Shown here: positions 36,820-45,097 of the stretch, one piece after another | Position numbering within the stretch: the first letter of the stretch is position 1 | Layout of the letters: each line of letters opens with the position of its first letter | DNA from: Serpentinicella sp031432315 | GTDB lineage: Bacteria; Bacillota; Clostridia; Peptostreptococcales; Natronincolaceae | Assembly (NCBI RefSeq): GCF_031432315.1 | Contig: NZ_JAVKGO010000006.1 | Span: 1 to 64,000 of the forward strand | Direction of reading: 5' to 3' | DNA: 64,000 nt | Notes under the pieces: model-generated | Told to the model about the DNA's origin: nothing | What the model saw: the letters and a program-made list of their open reading frames with translations, nothing else | Databases searched by the model: none | Position numbers and translations under genes: made by a program

Positions 36820-36953
36820 GATCTAACACCTCTCTTATATACTCAAGAATTAGCCGGATTGTTTCACTTGTAAACAGCTGGGCTTTATATGCTTATTTTT
36901 AAACCTTATTTCTGTAAATTAAATCGTATTTTATACATTGAGGAAATTAGATT

Positions 36954-36983
36954 ATTGAACTTTATTGAACTTTATTGAACTTT
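36954..36983. repeat. Three tandem copies of ATTGAACTTT
   Basis: Exact 10-bp direct repeats at 36954, 36964 and 36974, one helical turn each, upstream of the kinase gene. On the minus strand the last copy ends in TTCAAT, 18 bases before TATAAA, so it overlaps a possible -35 box. This could be a phased operator. The rest of the 303-base gap holds only the VWA terminator. Confidence 0.5.
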
Positions 36984-37032
36984 TTAAAAAAAGTTGCCCT
37001 ATTTAATTATGTGCTTTCCCAAGTAAAAAAAT

Positions 37033-37060
37033 TAAAAAGGTAGCGTTTACGCTACCTTTT
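37033..37060 (-). terminator. Terminator of VWA gene
   Basis: Stem AAAAGGTAGC/GCTACCTTTT with GTTTAC loop, T tract on the minus strand. Confidence 0.8.
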
Positions 37061-37122
37061 ATTTCTAAAAATAATTAAAACTATTATTTACAAATATGGA
37101 ATATTTATTCTAGTATTATTGT

Positions 37123-37857
37123 CTATCCTGTACATTCCTCCATTTCTAATATTTCACCGGACTTATTTATTCCACCATTAAAGGCTTCAATTAAATCAAT
37201 AGCTTGATCTATGGCTGATGCAGTTGGTGTTCCACCTTTTGCATTTATTCTATATATTCTATTCTCTAGCTCCGCTATATTATCCGTAAAATGATGAATC
37301 ACCTCACAATTTGATGCGCCACTACCCGGAAAGGCAACGACAGCTAAATTAACTTTTCCTTTTCTTGCTTTAAAGGATTTCATTAAATCTAATATGCTAT
37401 ATCTTGCCTCATCTATTTTCTTAGCCATACTTCCACTACAGTCCATCAGTATGCAACAATCTATTTGTACCTCTTCAGAAAAACGCTCTACGTAATCTAG
37501 TAATTTACTTCTAGTTGGTGGCGCCATGTTCTCTAATTCTTGTCCAATTAGTTCTTTTAATTGACTGTTTACAGCTTCCTGAATCGTTTGGTTAACTGTT
37601 TTCATCGTCATACTCTGCATTGTATATGAAAGATGGTCGATAAAAGTATGCTCATACTGTCCACCCCCGGCTTTTGCAATATTATTAATCTCATCACAAG
37701 CTTGATCATTTACATCCTGTTTATCTACAATACCTATGGTATTCACCACTATGTTCTTTTTAAAAGCTTTAGATGCTGACACTACCGGGTCTCCACCTAC
37801 ATTTGATTGTCCATCAGTTACAAGTATAATTTGTCTCATTAACACATCTTTTTCCAT
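37123..37857 (-). CDS. von Willebrand factor A domain protein
   Basis: A 244-residue cytoplasmic protein with two half-like segments. The first (ILVTDGQSNVGGDP, residues 8-22) has part of a VWA metal site. The second, from about residue 130, has the complete MIDAS start CCILMDCSGSMAKKID and the later GGTPTASAIDQAI. No signal peptide. AGGAGG eight bases before the ATG. It precedes the Ser/Thr kinase, the usual companion in clostridial sporulation loci, so it may present substrates to the kinase or act with it. That is inference. spoIIE, normally next to it, is not in the window. Confidence 0.85.
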   Translation of the reverse strand: MEKDVLMRQIILVTDGQSNVGGDPVVSASKAFKKNIVVNTIGIVDKQDVNDQACDEINNIAKAGGGQYEHTFIDHLSYTMQSMTMKTVNQTIQEAVNSQLKELIGQELENMAPPTRSKLLDYVERFSEEVQIDCCILMDCSGSMAKKIDEARYSILDLMKSFKARKGKVNLAVVAFPGSGASNCEVIHHFTDNIAELENRIYRINAKGGTPTASAIDQAIDLIEAFNGGINKSGEILEMEECTG

Positions 37858-37951
37858 ATGAGAAACCTCCTGTTTTTATAGATTTATAGACAATACAGAA
37901 GAAATCTATACATTGTAGCGTTCTTTTATAAAAACTCCTATACTTTTTTAC

Positions 37952-38010
37952 ACAAAAAGACCCCCTTGGAATAAACAGTTGTTGTATTAGCTGTCTCTAG
38001 AACAAGGGAG
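37952..38010 (-). terminator. Terminator of XRE regulator gene
   Basis: Arms CTCCCTTG and CAAGGGGG around a long loop with its own small dyad (37961-38010), followed by TCTTTTTG on the minus strand. Confidence 0.6.
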
Positions 38011-38054
38011 CCAAAAGAAATTATGTACTCATTATGATTTATATGTTTTTATGT

Positions 38055-38249
38055 TTACGCAATTAGATCATCTACTTTAATTCCTAGTGCTTTAGCAATT
38101 AAAACAACTTTATTAAATGAAGGATTAACTTTTGCTCCTCTCTCTAACTCTTCTATATAGCTTTTGGATATATCCGTTATCCTTGACATGTCATGGGTGG
38201 TATAGCCTTTAAGGTTTCTTATTTGTCTTATTTTTAATCCATTAATCAT
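38055..38249 (-). CDS. Small XRE-family DNA-binding protein
   Basis: A 64-residue protein that is all HTH_3/Cro-C1 domain: INGLKIRQIRNLKGYTTHDM, ISKSYIEELERGAKVNPSF (recognition helix) and VVLIAKALGIKVDDLI. The frame reaches 38267, but the ATG at 38249 has GGAGGGG five bases upstream. No effector domain is present. It is divergent from proC. Targets are unknown; it may regulate itself. Confidence 0.85.
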   Translation of the reverse strand: MINGLKIRQIRNLKGYTTHDMSRITDISKSYIEELERGAKVNPSFNKVVLIAKALGIKVDDLIA

Positions 38250-38439
38250 AGGCACCCCTCCAAACAATTTTTATTATGACTAAAATAATAAAGTACAATT
38301 CTTACTATAATATATTAAAACCGGTGTCTTTTTTATGCTTAAGTTATAAATTAGTTTTCTCTAATACATTTTACTCCTTCTTGTTTGCTTTGTTTCGCTA
38401 TGCTAAACTTATAATAAATTAAAAAAAGAGGTGTTTTAA

Positions 38440-39252
38440 TTGAATTTAAAAATCGGTTTTATCGGGTCAGGAAACATGGCTGAAGCACTTATTGCAGGTT
38501 TTGTAGATTATAGTAAAGATATTAAAAACTATATATTTGTTACAGATAAAGATAAAAATAAAGCAATGAATTTATCTGGTAAGTACGGGATCGGCCATTT
38601 TTTATCAAATAAAGAAACGCTCCGAGAATGTGACATTATTTTTTTGGCCATTAAACCTAATGTCTATAGCTATGTTCTAGAAGAGTTGAAAGATATTGTT
38701 GAAGATAGACACATTCTAGTCTCTTTAGCGCCTGGTATTTCAAATGAATATATGGAAAGTTTTTTCTCTAAACCAGTTAAATTGATTAGAACGATGCCAA
38801 ATACTCCAGTTCACGTTAAAGAAGGTATGATTGTGGCTTCTCCAAACGCTCAAATCAAAGATGTAGATCTAGAAATTGTTGTATCGCTGTTAAGTAGCGT
38901 TGGTAAAGTTGATATTATACAAGAAAATTTAATGGATGCTATCCCGGCTATTAGCGGAAGTAGCCCGGCTTATGTGTATTTACTTATTGAGGCTTTAGCT
39001 GATGGTGCAGTTCTGCAGGGAATCCCTAGGGATAAAGCTTATGCATATGGCGCTCAAGCAGTACTAGGTGCGGCTAAGATGGTATTAGATACAGAAACAC
39101 ACCCGGGTAAGCTAAAGGATCATGTGTGTTCTCCTGGAGGAACTACCATTGAAGCAATTTACAGCTTAGAGAAAAGTGGTTTTAGGGGAAGTATCATTAA
39201 GGCTATGGAGGCTTGTACGGAAAAGACAAAAAGATTAAATGCCAAGGAATAA
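38440..39252 (+). CDS. proC: Pyrroline-5-carboxylate reductase
   Basis: Last step of proline synthesis, reducing pyrroline-5-carboxylate with NAD(P)H. N-terminal Rossmann motif KIGFIGSGNMAEALIAGF, the signature AISGSSPAYVYLLIEALADG, and the C-terminal HPGKLKDHVCSPGGTTIEAI. 270 residues, normal. It starts with TTG behind AGAGGTG. A TATAAT lies at 38411-38416, but its -35 box is poor. Plus strand, against the general direction; divergent from the XRE gene. Confidence 0.95.
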   Translation: MNLKIGFIGSGNMAEALIAGFVDYSKDIKNYIFVTDKDKNKAMNLSGKYGIGHFLSNKETLRECDIIFLAIKPNVYSYVLEELKDIVEDRHILVSLAPGISNEYMESFFSKPVKLIRTMPNTPVHVKEGMIVASPNAQIKDVDLEIVVSLLSSVGKVDIIQENLMDAIPAISGSSPAYVYLLIEALADGAVLQGIPRDKAYAYGAQAVLGAAKMVLDTETHPGKLKDHVCSPGGTTIEAIYSLEKSGFRGSIIKAMEACTEKTKRLNAKE

Positions 39253-39421
39253 GTTATAAACATTTATTCAATTCCCTAGGTAGTTCTTAAATATTATTTT
39301 AAAACTCCTCAATTATTTATTTTACAACAAATTTTGCTATAGATTATTTAAATTAACTGTGGTATCTTTGAATATATTAGAATAGGATATAAGGGAATAC
39401 AATAGAAAAAGGTGATTAAAA

Positions 39422-40504
39422 TTGAGAGCAATCGAATTAATTCATGCCTCAGAAGCGCACACATTGGCTACCCCGATTTTTGATGAGAATAGTAAGATAC
39501 TACTTTCTAGAGGTGTTAAGTTAAAGGCTTCTCTGGTTGAAAAATTAATACAGTTGGGTTATACCCGCGTATATATACGAGACGAACATACAGAAAGTGA
39601 CATAGAGGATGTTATTTCTCCTGAAGTAAGACAAAAATCTATCGGACATATTCGAAAGTTATCTGCTTTAGCAACAAGACAGAATGGTTCTAAAAACGTT
39701 AAAGAAGAATTTGAGAAGGATTTGACCTTTGCAAAGGCATCTATTTCTTCTATTGTTGACGATCTCTTTACTAAAAAAGATGTCGTCATAGAGCTGATGG
39801 ATCTTAAAACAGTAGGTGGTTACATCTATGAACATTCCATTAACGTAATGGTGTTATCGCTTATTTTAGGAACTAGCATTGGTTTGAACCGCTCAGATCT
39901 AGACAAGTTGGCCCTAGCGGCTTCTTTGCATGATATCGGTTTGATGTTCGTACCCCAGGAGCTTTTAAATAAAGACACACCTCTTACAAAATCAGAATTT
40001 GAGATAGTAAAACGTCATCCATTATTAGGATTTGAATTTTTAAAGAAATCTACAAACTTAAGTCCACTTGTTCGAATACCCGTCTTACAACACCATGAAA
40101 CATACAATGGCAAAGGCTACCCGAAGCAGTTGGATCACTCAAAAGTACACCTTTTTTCAAAGATTATCGGAATTGTTGATGCCTTTGATGCCATGACTTC
40201 GGATAGACCTCATAGAAAAGCTTTACCAGTGTTCGAAGTTATTGAATTTATTATGGCAAGCGGCGGTACTCTGTTCGATCCAGAGTTAGTAAAAGCCTTT
40301 ATTCAACGAATTAATCCTTATCCCCTTAATACCATTGTAAAACTTAATGATGGTAGTGTTGGTGTTGTAGCTAAGGTTAATAAGGATCTGTTTTCACGAC
40401 CGGTTATTCGTCTAATTCGTACAAAAAGTAAAGAAAACTCCAGAATTATCAACTTGATAGAAGAAAAGAACTTAGTTATTCAAGGTATTGTTCACAAAGC
40501 TTAA
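39422..40504 (+). CDS. HD-GYP domain protein, probable c-di-GMP phosphodiesterase
   Basis: Predicted to hydrolyse cyclic di-GMP. Residues 1-120 form an N-terminal helical region (EAHTLATPIFDENSKILLSRG) common in clostridial HD-GYP proteins. The catalytic domain has SINVMVLSLILG, the metal pair ASLHDIGLMFVP, PLLGFEFLKKS, and HHETYNGKGYPKQL, which holds the GYP motif. A C-terminal piece (NTIVKLNDGSVGVVAKV) resembles a small beta domain. TTG start after AAAGGTG. A shared terminator lies at 40592-40613. No membrane segment. Confidence 0.9.
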   Translation: MRAIELIHASEAHTLATPIFDENSKILLSRGVKLKASLVEKLIQLGYTRVYIRDEHTESDIEDVISPEVRQKSIGHIRKLSALATRQNGSKNVKEEFEKDLTFAKASISSIVDDLFTKKDVVIELMDLKTVGGYIYEHSINVMVLSLILGTSIGLNRSDLDKLALAASLHDIGLMFVPQELLNKDTPLTKSEFEIVKRHPLLGFEFLKKSTNLSPLVRIPVLQHHETYNGKGYPKQLDHSKVHLFSKIIGIVDAFDAMTSDRPHRKALPVFEVIEFIMASGGTLFDPELVKAFIQRINPYPLNTIVKLNDGSVGVVAKVNKDLFSRPVIRLIRTKSKENSRIINLIEEKNLVIQGIVHKA

Positions 40505-40552
40505 ATATAGTTATATTCGCAAAGTAATTTATATCGAAAATAAAACCTGTTT

Positions 40553-40593
40553 CTTTTTTATAAAAAGTAGTACTTTCCTACTATATAAAAAAA
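40553..40593. repeat. Terminator-associated repeat, copy C
   Basis: Right arm ACTTTCCTACTATATAAAAA and a shortened left arm TTTTTTATAAAAAGTAGT. On the minus strand it reads TTTTTATATAGTAGGAAAGT immediately after the terminator T tract. Compare copies A and B. Confidence 0.6.
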
Positions 40594-40613
40594 TCTCCCT
40601 GTTAAGGGAGATT
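40592..40613. terminator. Bidirectional terminator
   Basis: Perfect 9-bp stem AATCTCCCT/AGGGAGATT with GTTA loop, A run before and T run after, between the convergent HD-GYP and symporter genes. Confidence 0.9.
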
Positions 40614-40641
40614 TTTTTGTATTTTATGTTTTCTTTTTAAT

Positions 40642-41865
40642 TTAAGATGTCACTTTTTCAGTAACTGGTTCTAATTCGTCTTCTGTTGCTGCAACAGCAA
40701 CCGCAACTGCGCTATCACCTACAACATTAACAGCGGTTCTAGCCATATCTAATACTCTATCTATACCAGCTATTAAAGCAGCCCCTTCTATAGGTAATCC
40801 TACGGCTGTTAATACCATTGTTAGCATAATAAATCCTGCTCCTGGTACTCCAGCGGTCCCTATTGATGCTAATGTTGCTGTTAATACGATTGTAACTTGT
40901 TGAGCTAAAGCTAACTCAAGTCCATATACTTGGGCAACAAATAACGCACATACACCTTGATACAATGCGGTTCCATCCATATTGATTGTTGCACCTAAAG
41001 GTAGTACAAAACTAGCAACTCCGTTAGAGACGCCAAGGTTTTCCTTTGCTGATTTAATCGTCACTGGTAAAGTACCAGCACTACTGGCTGTACTGTAGGC
41101 TACGGTCGCCGCTGGGGCTACCCCTTTGAAAAACTTTAGTGGATTCATTTTTCCAAAAGCTTTAACGATTGAAGAATATACAACAATCGCATGTATCAGC
41201 GCACCCAAATAAACAGCTATAATTACTTTTACTAAAGGTGCTAATACAGAAGGTCCGTTAACTGCGACTACTGGTACAATTAATGCAAATACACCGTAAG
41301 GTGCTAGACTCATAATAAAAGCTGTAATTTTATACATTACTTCTGCTAAACTTTCAAAGAAGTTAAATAAAGGCTTTCCTTTTTCTCCGACGGTTGTAAT
41401 ACCAACCCCAATAAATAGTGCAAAGGCAATAATTTGTAGCATGTTAGCATTTACGATTGCTTGTAGGGGATTACTTGGAATAATATTTATTAAGGTTTCT
41501 AATAATGGCGGTGCACTTACTGCTTCTGCCGTTTCATTTATGGGCATAGCAATGCCTGATCCAGGACTAAATAAGTTTCCAAGGATTAAACCTATAGTTA
41601 CAGCTACTGCAGTTGTTCCAAGATAGAATGCTACGGTTTTTCCACCCATTCTACCGAGCTTTCTTACATCTCCTGTACTGGCAGCACCAACAACTAAAGA
41701 GGATAATACAAGGGGCACAATAATCATTCTAATTAAGTTAAAGAATAATGTTCCAAAGGGAGCTATATATTTTTCTGCAATCTCAGGTGAACCACCTAAT
41801 AAAAGACCTACTATAATACCGGCTAATAAACCAATTAATATTTTTGTTGTTAACTTAAGTTTCAT
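40642..41865 (-). CDS. Dicarboxylate/amino acid:cation symporter (DAACS)
   Basis: Sodium- or proton-coupled carrier for glutamate, aspartate or C4-dicarboxylates. 407 residues with eight membrane segments and two re-entrant hairpins. The first hairpin shows STASSAGTLPVTIKSAKENL; the substrate and cation site is ATINMDGTALYQGVCALFVAQ, then GTAGVPGAGFIMLTMVL. The exact substrate is not clear from sequence. AAAGGAGG before the ATG. It forms a single transcription unit with terminator 40592-40613. Confidence 0.93.
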   Translation of the reverse strand: MKLKLTTKILIGLLAGIIVGLLLGGSPEIAEKYIAPFGTLFFNLIRMIIVPLVLSSLVVGAASTGDVRKLGRMGGKTVAFYLGTTAVAVTIGLILGNLFSPGSGIAMPINETAEAVSAPPLLETLINIIPSNPLQAIVNANMLQIIAFALFIGVGITTVGEKGKPLFNFFESLAEVMYKITAFIMSLAPYGVFALIVPVVAVNGPSVLAPLVKVIIAVYLGALIHAIVVYSSIVKAFGKMNPLKFFKGVAPAATVAYSTASSAGTLPVTIKSAKENLGVSNGVASFVLPLGATINMDGTALYQGVCALFVAQVYGLELALAQQVTIVLTATLASIGTAGVPGAGFIMLTMVLTAVGLPIEGAALIAGIDRVLDMARTAVNVVGDSAVAVAVAATEDELEPVTEKVTS

Positions 41866-41990
41866 TTGTCACCCTCCTTTTTTATTCTTTATTAATTGCT
41901 CTGTACACTCCTTTCCCATTAATTTATTTGTAAAATTTTAATTTCGTACATTGTTATAATATTTGTTAAATTAAAATGATATAAGTTTCC

Positions 41991-42674
41991 CTACGCCTGT
42001 AACAGCTTTTTTGTTGCTAAAAATATGTTAAGCACAATATTAAGCCTAGTTTGATTTAACTTTCTTAAGGATAGATTGTCATGATATATTTCAAAGTTTT
42101 CTAACAGTATATTTTTTGAATTAAGTGATATTGTTCCACCACTTTCTACTTCATCTAATCCATTTATTAGGATGTTTATCACTTCTAGGTCAGCTGGTAC
42201 TGCCTCTTCTAAATTGATTACTGAAATATCTGGTTCAAATCCATCATTGCCCAGAACTTCTAACACCCAATCAATACGTTTTAATACATACTTAACCGCT
42301 GGTATAGCAGGATTATTTGACCAACTCTCAAGATTTTGTATTGCCTCTAATGCTTTTAGTTTCCAGTTTGGCTTTAAATGGAAATTAATAAAGCCAGGAG
42401 ATACAATTTCAATCTTATCAATATCAACCTCTTTTAAAGTCATACCTTTAATAATTTTTTTTGCAAATTTCTCAGGATTAATTCCAACTTGCCTACTTAA
42501 CCTAAGGGCAGCATTTGTAGAAAAATCACCAAAACCTTTTTTTAGATTTAACTCCACATTTATCTCTGTTCTTTCCAGTATACCCTCACACTCAGATAAA
42601 ATATTGTGTTTTAACTGTGCTGCAATATCTAGTTTTATATTTCTGATTAACTGTGTATTATACACATCCATCAC
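41991..42674 (-). CDS. ArgRS-derived protein lacking the catalytic core (Add1 + DALR domains)
   Basis: A 227-residue relative of arginyl-tRNA synthetase without the enzyme part. Residues 5-105 match the ArgRS N-terminal tRNA-binding domain: KGFGDFSTNAALRLSRQ and VSPGFINFHLKPNW. The sequence then passes directly, around residue 120, to a helical region like the DALR anticodon domain (AVKYVLKRIDWVLEVLGND up to LNIVLNIFLATKKLLQA). The roughly 350-residue Rossmann core with the HIGH motif is missing, with no frame break. It overlaps the DUF1934 stop as TGATG (GTG at 42674 or ATG at 42671). In B. subtilis, ywiB (DUF1934) precedes full argS, so it probably derives from argS. It resembles eukaryotic DALRD3, a tRNA-Arg-binding cofactor. 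Function here is unknown; it cannot charge tRNA. Confidence 0.8.
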   Translation of the reverse strand: MMDVYNTQLIRNIKLDIAAQLKHNILSECEGILERTEINVELNLKKGFGDFSTNAALRLSRQVGINPEKFAKKIIKGMTLKEVDIDKIEIVSPGFINFHLKPNWKLKALEAIQNLESWSNNPAIPAVKYVLKRIDWVLEVLGNDGFEPDISVINLEEAVPADLEVINILINGLDEVESGGTISLNSKNILLENFEIYHDNLSLRKLNQTRLNIVLNIFLATKKLLQA

Positions 42675-43105
42675 AACAACTCAACCTTAAGACTATTTTT
42701 AAGTTGTTCTTTCGATTCGGATATGTTTAAATCATATCGTATTTCTATTTTCCCAGTATAAGATTCGAAATCTATATCAACCTCTAGAAAATTTGTATAC
42801 ACTTCCATCTGAAGATTCCCATAAATTGTGTCGTACTGGGTTTTACAGGTTTCTCCCTCGGCAAACAGAAATTGACTTCTGTTTGCACCGAAACGATTTA
42901 AAGAAACTTTATTATTTTCCATAACCTTTAAAGTAGTCGTTGTTCCCTTCATCCCAGATATTTCTGACTCTTCATAAACAATATACAGGTGGTTATTCTT
43001 TTTATATAAAGCTGCTTCTGTTGTTAACTCAATTTTATTTTCATCATCCATTATCTTCTGTACACCAGTTACTCGAATCACTTTGCTATTTTTAGTTTGT
43101 TCCAT
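42671..43105 (-). CDS. DUF1934 (YwiB-like) beta-barrel protein
   Basis: A 144-residue cytoplasmic protein of the DUF1934 family, a lipocalin/calycin-like barrel of unknown role. It shows alternating strands (IELTTEAALYKKNNHLYIVYEES), the conserved ESEISGMKGTTTTLKV and NGxxR-like FGANRSQFLFAEGE, and a final IEIRYDLNI. GAGGG before the ATG. It is translationally coupled to the ArgRS-like gene and lies 45 bases after ddl. Confidence 0.88.
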   Translation of the reverse strand: MEQTKNSKVIRVTGVQKIMDDENKIELTTEAALYKKNNHLYIVYEESEISGMKGTTTTLKVMENNKVSLNRFGANRSQFLFAEGETCKTQYDTIYGNLQMEVYTNFLEVDIDFESYTGKIEIRYDLNISESKEQLKNSLKVELL

Positions 43106-43150
43106 TTTATACCCTCACTTATCTTTTTGTCGAAATGTAAATTTTAGGAC

Positions 43151-44173
43151 TCATTTGTTAATCGATAAATTAATTAGTTGGTCAATTAGCTCCCTATAGG
43201 GCAGTCCTGTAGCTTCCCACATTTTTGGATACATGCTAATCTTCGTGAAGCCTGGCATTGTATTTACTTCATTAACAAGTATATTATTCGTCTCTTTTTC
43301 AATAAAAAAATCCACTCTTGATAACCCTTTACAATCATATATTTTATACACTTGTAAAGCTAATGCTTGAATTTCTTTTACAACATCCTCTGGCAAGTTA
43401 GCTGGCACAATCAACTGGCTCTTTCCTTCAAAGTACTTATCATTATAGTCGTAAAATTCATGATAAGGTACTACTTCTGCGGGCAAAGATGCTTTTGGAT
43501 TTTCATTGCCTAACACTGCGCATTCAATTTCTCTAGCATTTATAAAAGTCTCTACAATAATTCGTCGATCATATTTCATTGCTTCTTCTATAGATATTAA
43601 TAATTCATCTCTGTTTTTAGCTTTTGATATTCCAACACTGGATCCTAAATTAGCAGGTTTAATAAATACAGGATATTCAAATTGATCCTCTATTCTTGAT
43701 ATGACACGCATATTATCCTCTACAAAGTCTTTCCTATTTATTAGTTGATATTTTGCTTGGGGAATGCCCTCGCTATCTAGTAGCATTTTAGCTATTCCTT
43801 TATCCATGGCTACTGCAGATGCTAACACCCCTGCACCAACATACGATACTCCCGCCATTTCTAAAAGTCCTTGAACAGTACCATCTTCTCCAAATGGCCC
43901 GTGTAATACTGGAAATACTGTATCTACTTCCTTATTTTTTTGGAATAAACGGTTCACATCAAAGGGTTTTGATTGACCTTCCCAGTCTATAGCATCAATT
44001 TCTGCTACATTACCTACAAATTCTCTCCAGTCCCCTTCACGGGTTATTCCTACTGAAGTTATTTCATATTTATCTTTATCCATAGCTCTCATTACTGAAG
44101 CAGCAGACATTAAAGAGATATCATGCTCTCCAGATTTACCGCCAAATAAAATCATAATCCTAGTCTTTTTCAT
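43151..44173 (-). CDS. ddl: D-alanine--D-alanine ligase
   Basis: ATP-grasp enzyme that makes the D-Ala-D-Ala of peptidoglycan. N-terminal ILFGGKSGEHDISLMSAASV, LHGPFGEDGTVQGLLEMAG, GSSVGISKAKN for nucleotide binding, and the metal-binding FIEKETNNILVNEVNTMPGF. 340 residues, complete. AAGGAGG before the ATG. It leads a unit with DUF1934 and the ArgRS-like gene; murF, a frequent partner, is not adjacent. D-lactate specificity cannot be excluded by eye. Confidence 0.93.
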   Translation of the reverse strand: MKKTRIMILFGGKSGEHDISLMSAASVMRAMDKDKYEITSVGITREGDWREFVGNVAEIDAIDWEGQSKPFDVNRLFQKNKEVDTVFPVLHGPFGEDGTVQGLLEMAGVSYVGAGVLASAVAMDKGIAKMLLDSEGIPQAKYQLINRKDFVEDNMRVISRIEDQFEYPVFIKPANLGSSVGISKAKNRDELLISIEEAMKYDRRIIVETFINAREIECAVLGNENPKASLPAEVVPYHEFYDYNDKYFEGKSQLIVPANLPEDVVKEIQALALQVYKIYDCKGLSRVDFFIEKETNNILVNEVNTMPGFTKISMYPKMWEATGLPYRELIDQLINLSINK

Positions 44174-44313
44174 ATTAACCTGCCTCCTTATACATTAATA
44201 TTCTACTCTTGTTCGTCCTATTATTCAATACGAGAAATATTTTAGAGTTTTTTGTTCTATTTGACTAAATATATGTTACCTAAGTGATTATAAGTCAACT
44301 ACTATAGTTTTGC

Positions 44314-44342
44314 ACACAAAAAAAGTGGCTAACGCCACTTTT
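44314..44342 (-). terminator. Terminator of spoIIR
   Basis: Stem AAAAGTGGC/GCCACTTTT with TAAC loop (44321-44342), T tract on the minus strand. Confidence 0.85.
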
Positions 44343-44362
44343 CAATATCGTTTCTTTTCAGC

Positions 44363-45016
44363 CTACAACCAGGCAAATAATCTCCACCCACCCACTGTAT
44401 TTTGAAAAAACTCAAATACTTTTGATCTTAGCTGTAGTGGGAGCTGTTCATGATCCGTATTTCTGTAAATGATTTCATATTCTTCTTCTGTTAAAGCTTC
44501 TTTTAAATATTCCTTTGTTTTTTCATCGGTTAAACCGTGCTTTACATCAACAAAGCACAGGGGCGGAAACATAACACACCACCAGTTTTGCCCAGTCCCT
44601 TCTTCTATCACTACTCTTAAGGCCTCATAATTTCCAGCTGGAAAAACTACATCTCCATATCTTTTTGTTGGAAACACATGGTCTTCTAAATATACTTTTA
44701 CTCCGTAGGTTGATTCATTTTCCTTTAAAGCAGCTATTGCCACTTTTTCTATATTTTCTAGGTTTGATTTTAATACTTCCCTTGTTTCATCTACACTTTC
44801 TGAAACCTCTAACTTTGTTGATACATATTCAATCACTTGATCTCTTACTTTTAATTTTAGTTGTTGATCCTCTGGAGAATCGCTATTCGCTAAAACATGA
44901 AATCGTATTAGGTTTTCTCCCCTATTTTCTAGTGCCATACTTTCATTCTTACTTAAATTTGCATTTATCAATAGTATTGAAAAAATAACAAATCCTATTA
45001 AACATTTCTTTTTCAT
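44363..45016 (-). CDS. spoIIR: Stage II sporulation protein R
   Basis: Forespore-made secreted signal that triggers SpoIIGA to activate sigma-E in the mother cell. 217 residues with a signal peptide (MKKKCLIGFVIFSILLINA), then LIRFHVLANSDSPEDQQLKLKVRD and NWWCVMFPPLCFVD, both diagnostic. GGAGGGGG before the ATG. A candidate forespore-type promoter lies at 45056-45085. Located just after gerKC, 81 bases away. Confidence 0.95.
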   Translation of the reverse strand: MKKKCLIGFVIFSILLINANLSKNESMALENRGENLIRFHVLANSDSPEDQQLKLKVRDQVIEYVSTKLEVSESVDETREVLKSNLENIEKVAIAALKENESTYGVKVYLEDHVFPTKRYGDVVFPAGNYEALRVVIEEGTGQNWWCVMFPPLCFVDVKHGLTDEKTKEYLKEALTEEEYEIIYRNTDHEQLPLQLRSKVFEFFQNTVGGWRLFAWL

Positions 45017-45055
45017 TTAACTTCCCCCTCCGTGTCCATTTTGTTGTTATACTTT

Positions 45056-45085
45056 CAGTATGTACAAAAGGGGGAAATTATATAC
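45056..45085 (-). promoter_or_regulatory. Candidate sigma-F/sigma-G promoter of spoIIR
   Basis: Minus-strand GTATA (45081-45085), 18-base spacer, CATACTG (45056-45062), close to the forespore consensus; spoIIR is sigma-F dependent in B. subtilis. Read by eye, not scored. Confidence 0.45.
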
Positions 45086-45097
45086 AGTTATACCTAA

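Noticed and set aside
36954..36983. CRISPR array
   Set aside because: The 10-bp repeats are tandem without spacers and no cas genes exist in the window.
37123..37857. N-terminal truncation of the VWA protein
   Set aside because: AGGAGG eight bases before the ATG supports this start, and short two-part VWA proteins are usual in this locus.
41991..42674. ArgRS-like gene as pseudogene or sequencing gap
   Set aside because: The frame is uninterrupted, both domains keep family motifs, and it is overlap-coupled to DUF1934; kept as a gene, with the doubt stated.
42172..42690. 172-residue plus-strand frame antisense to the ArgRS-like gene
   Set aside because: Shadow of the opposite frame; it has no ribosome site and no recognisable motif.
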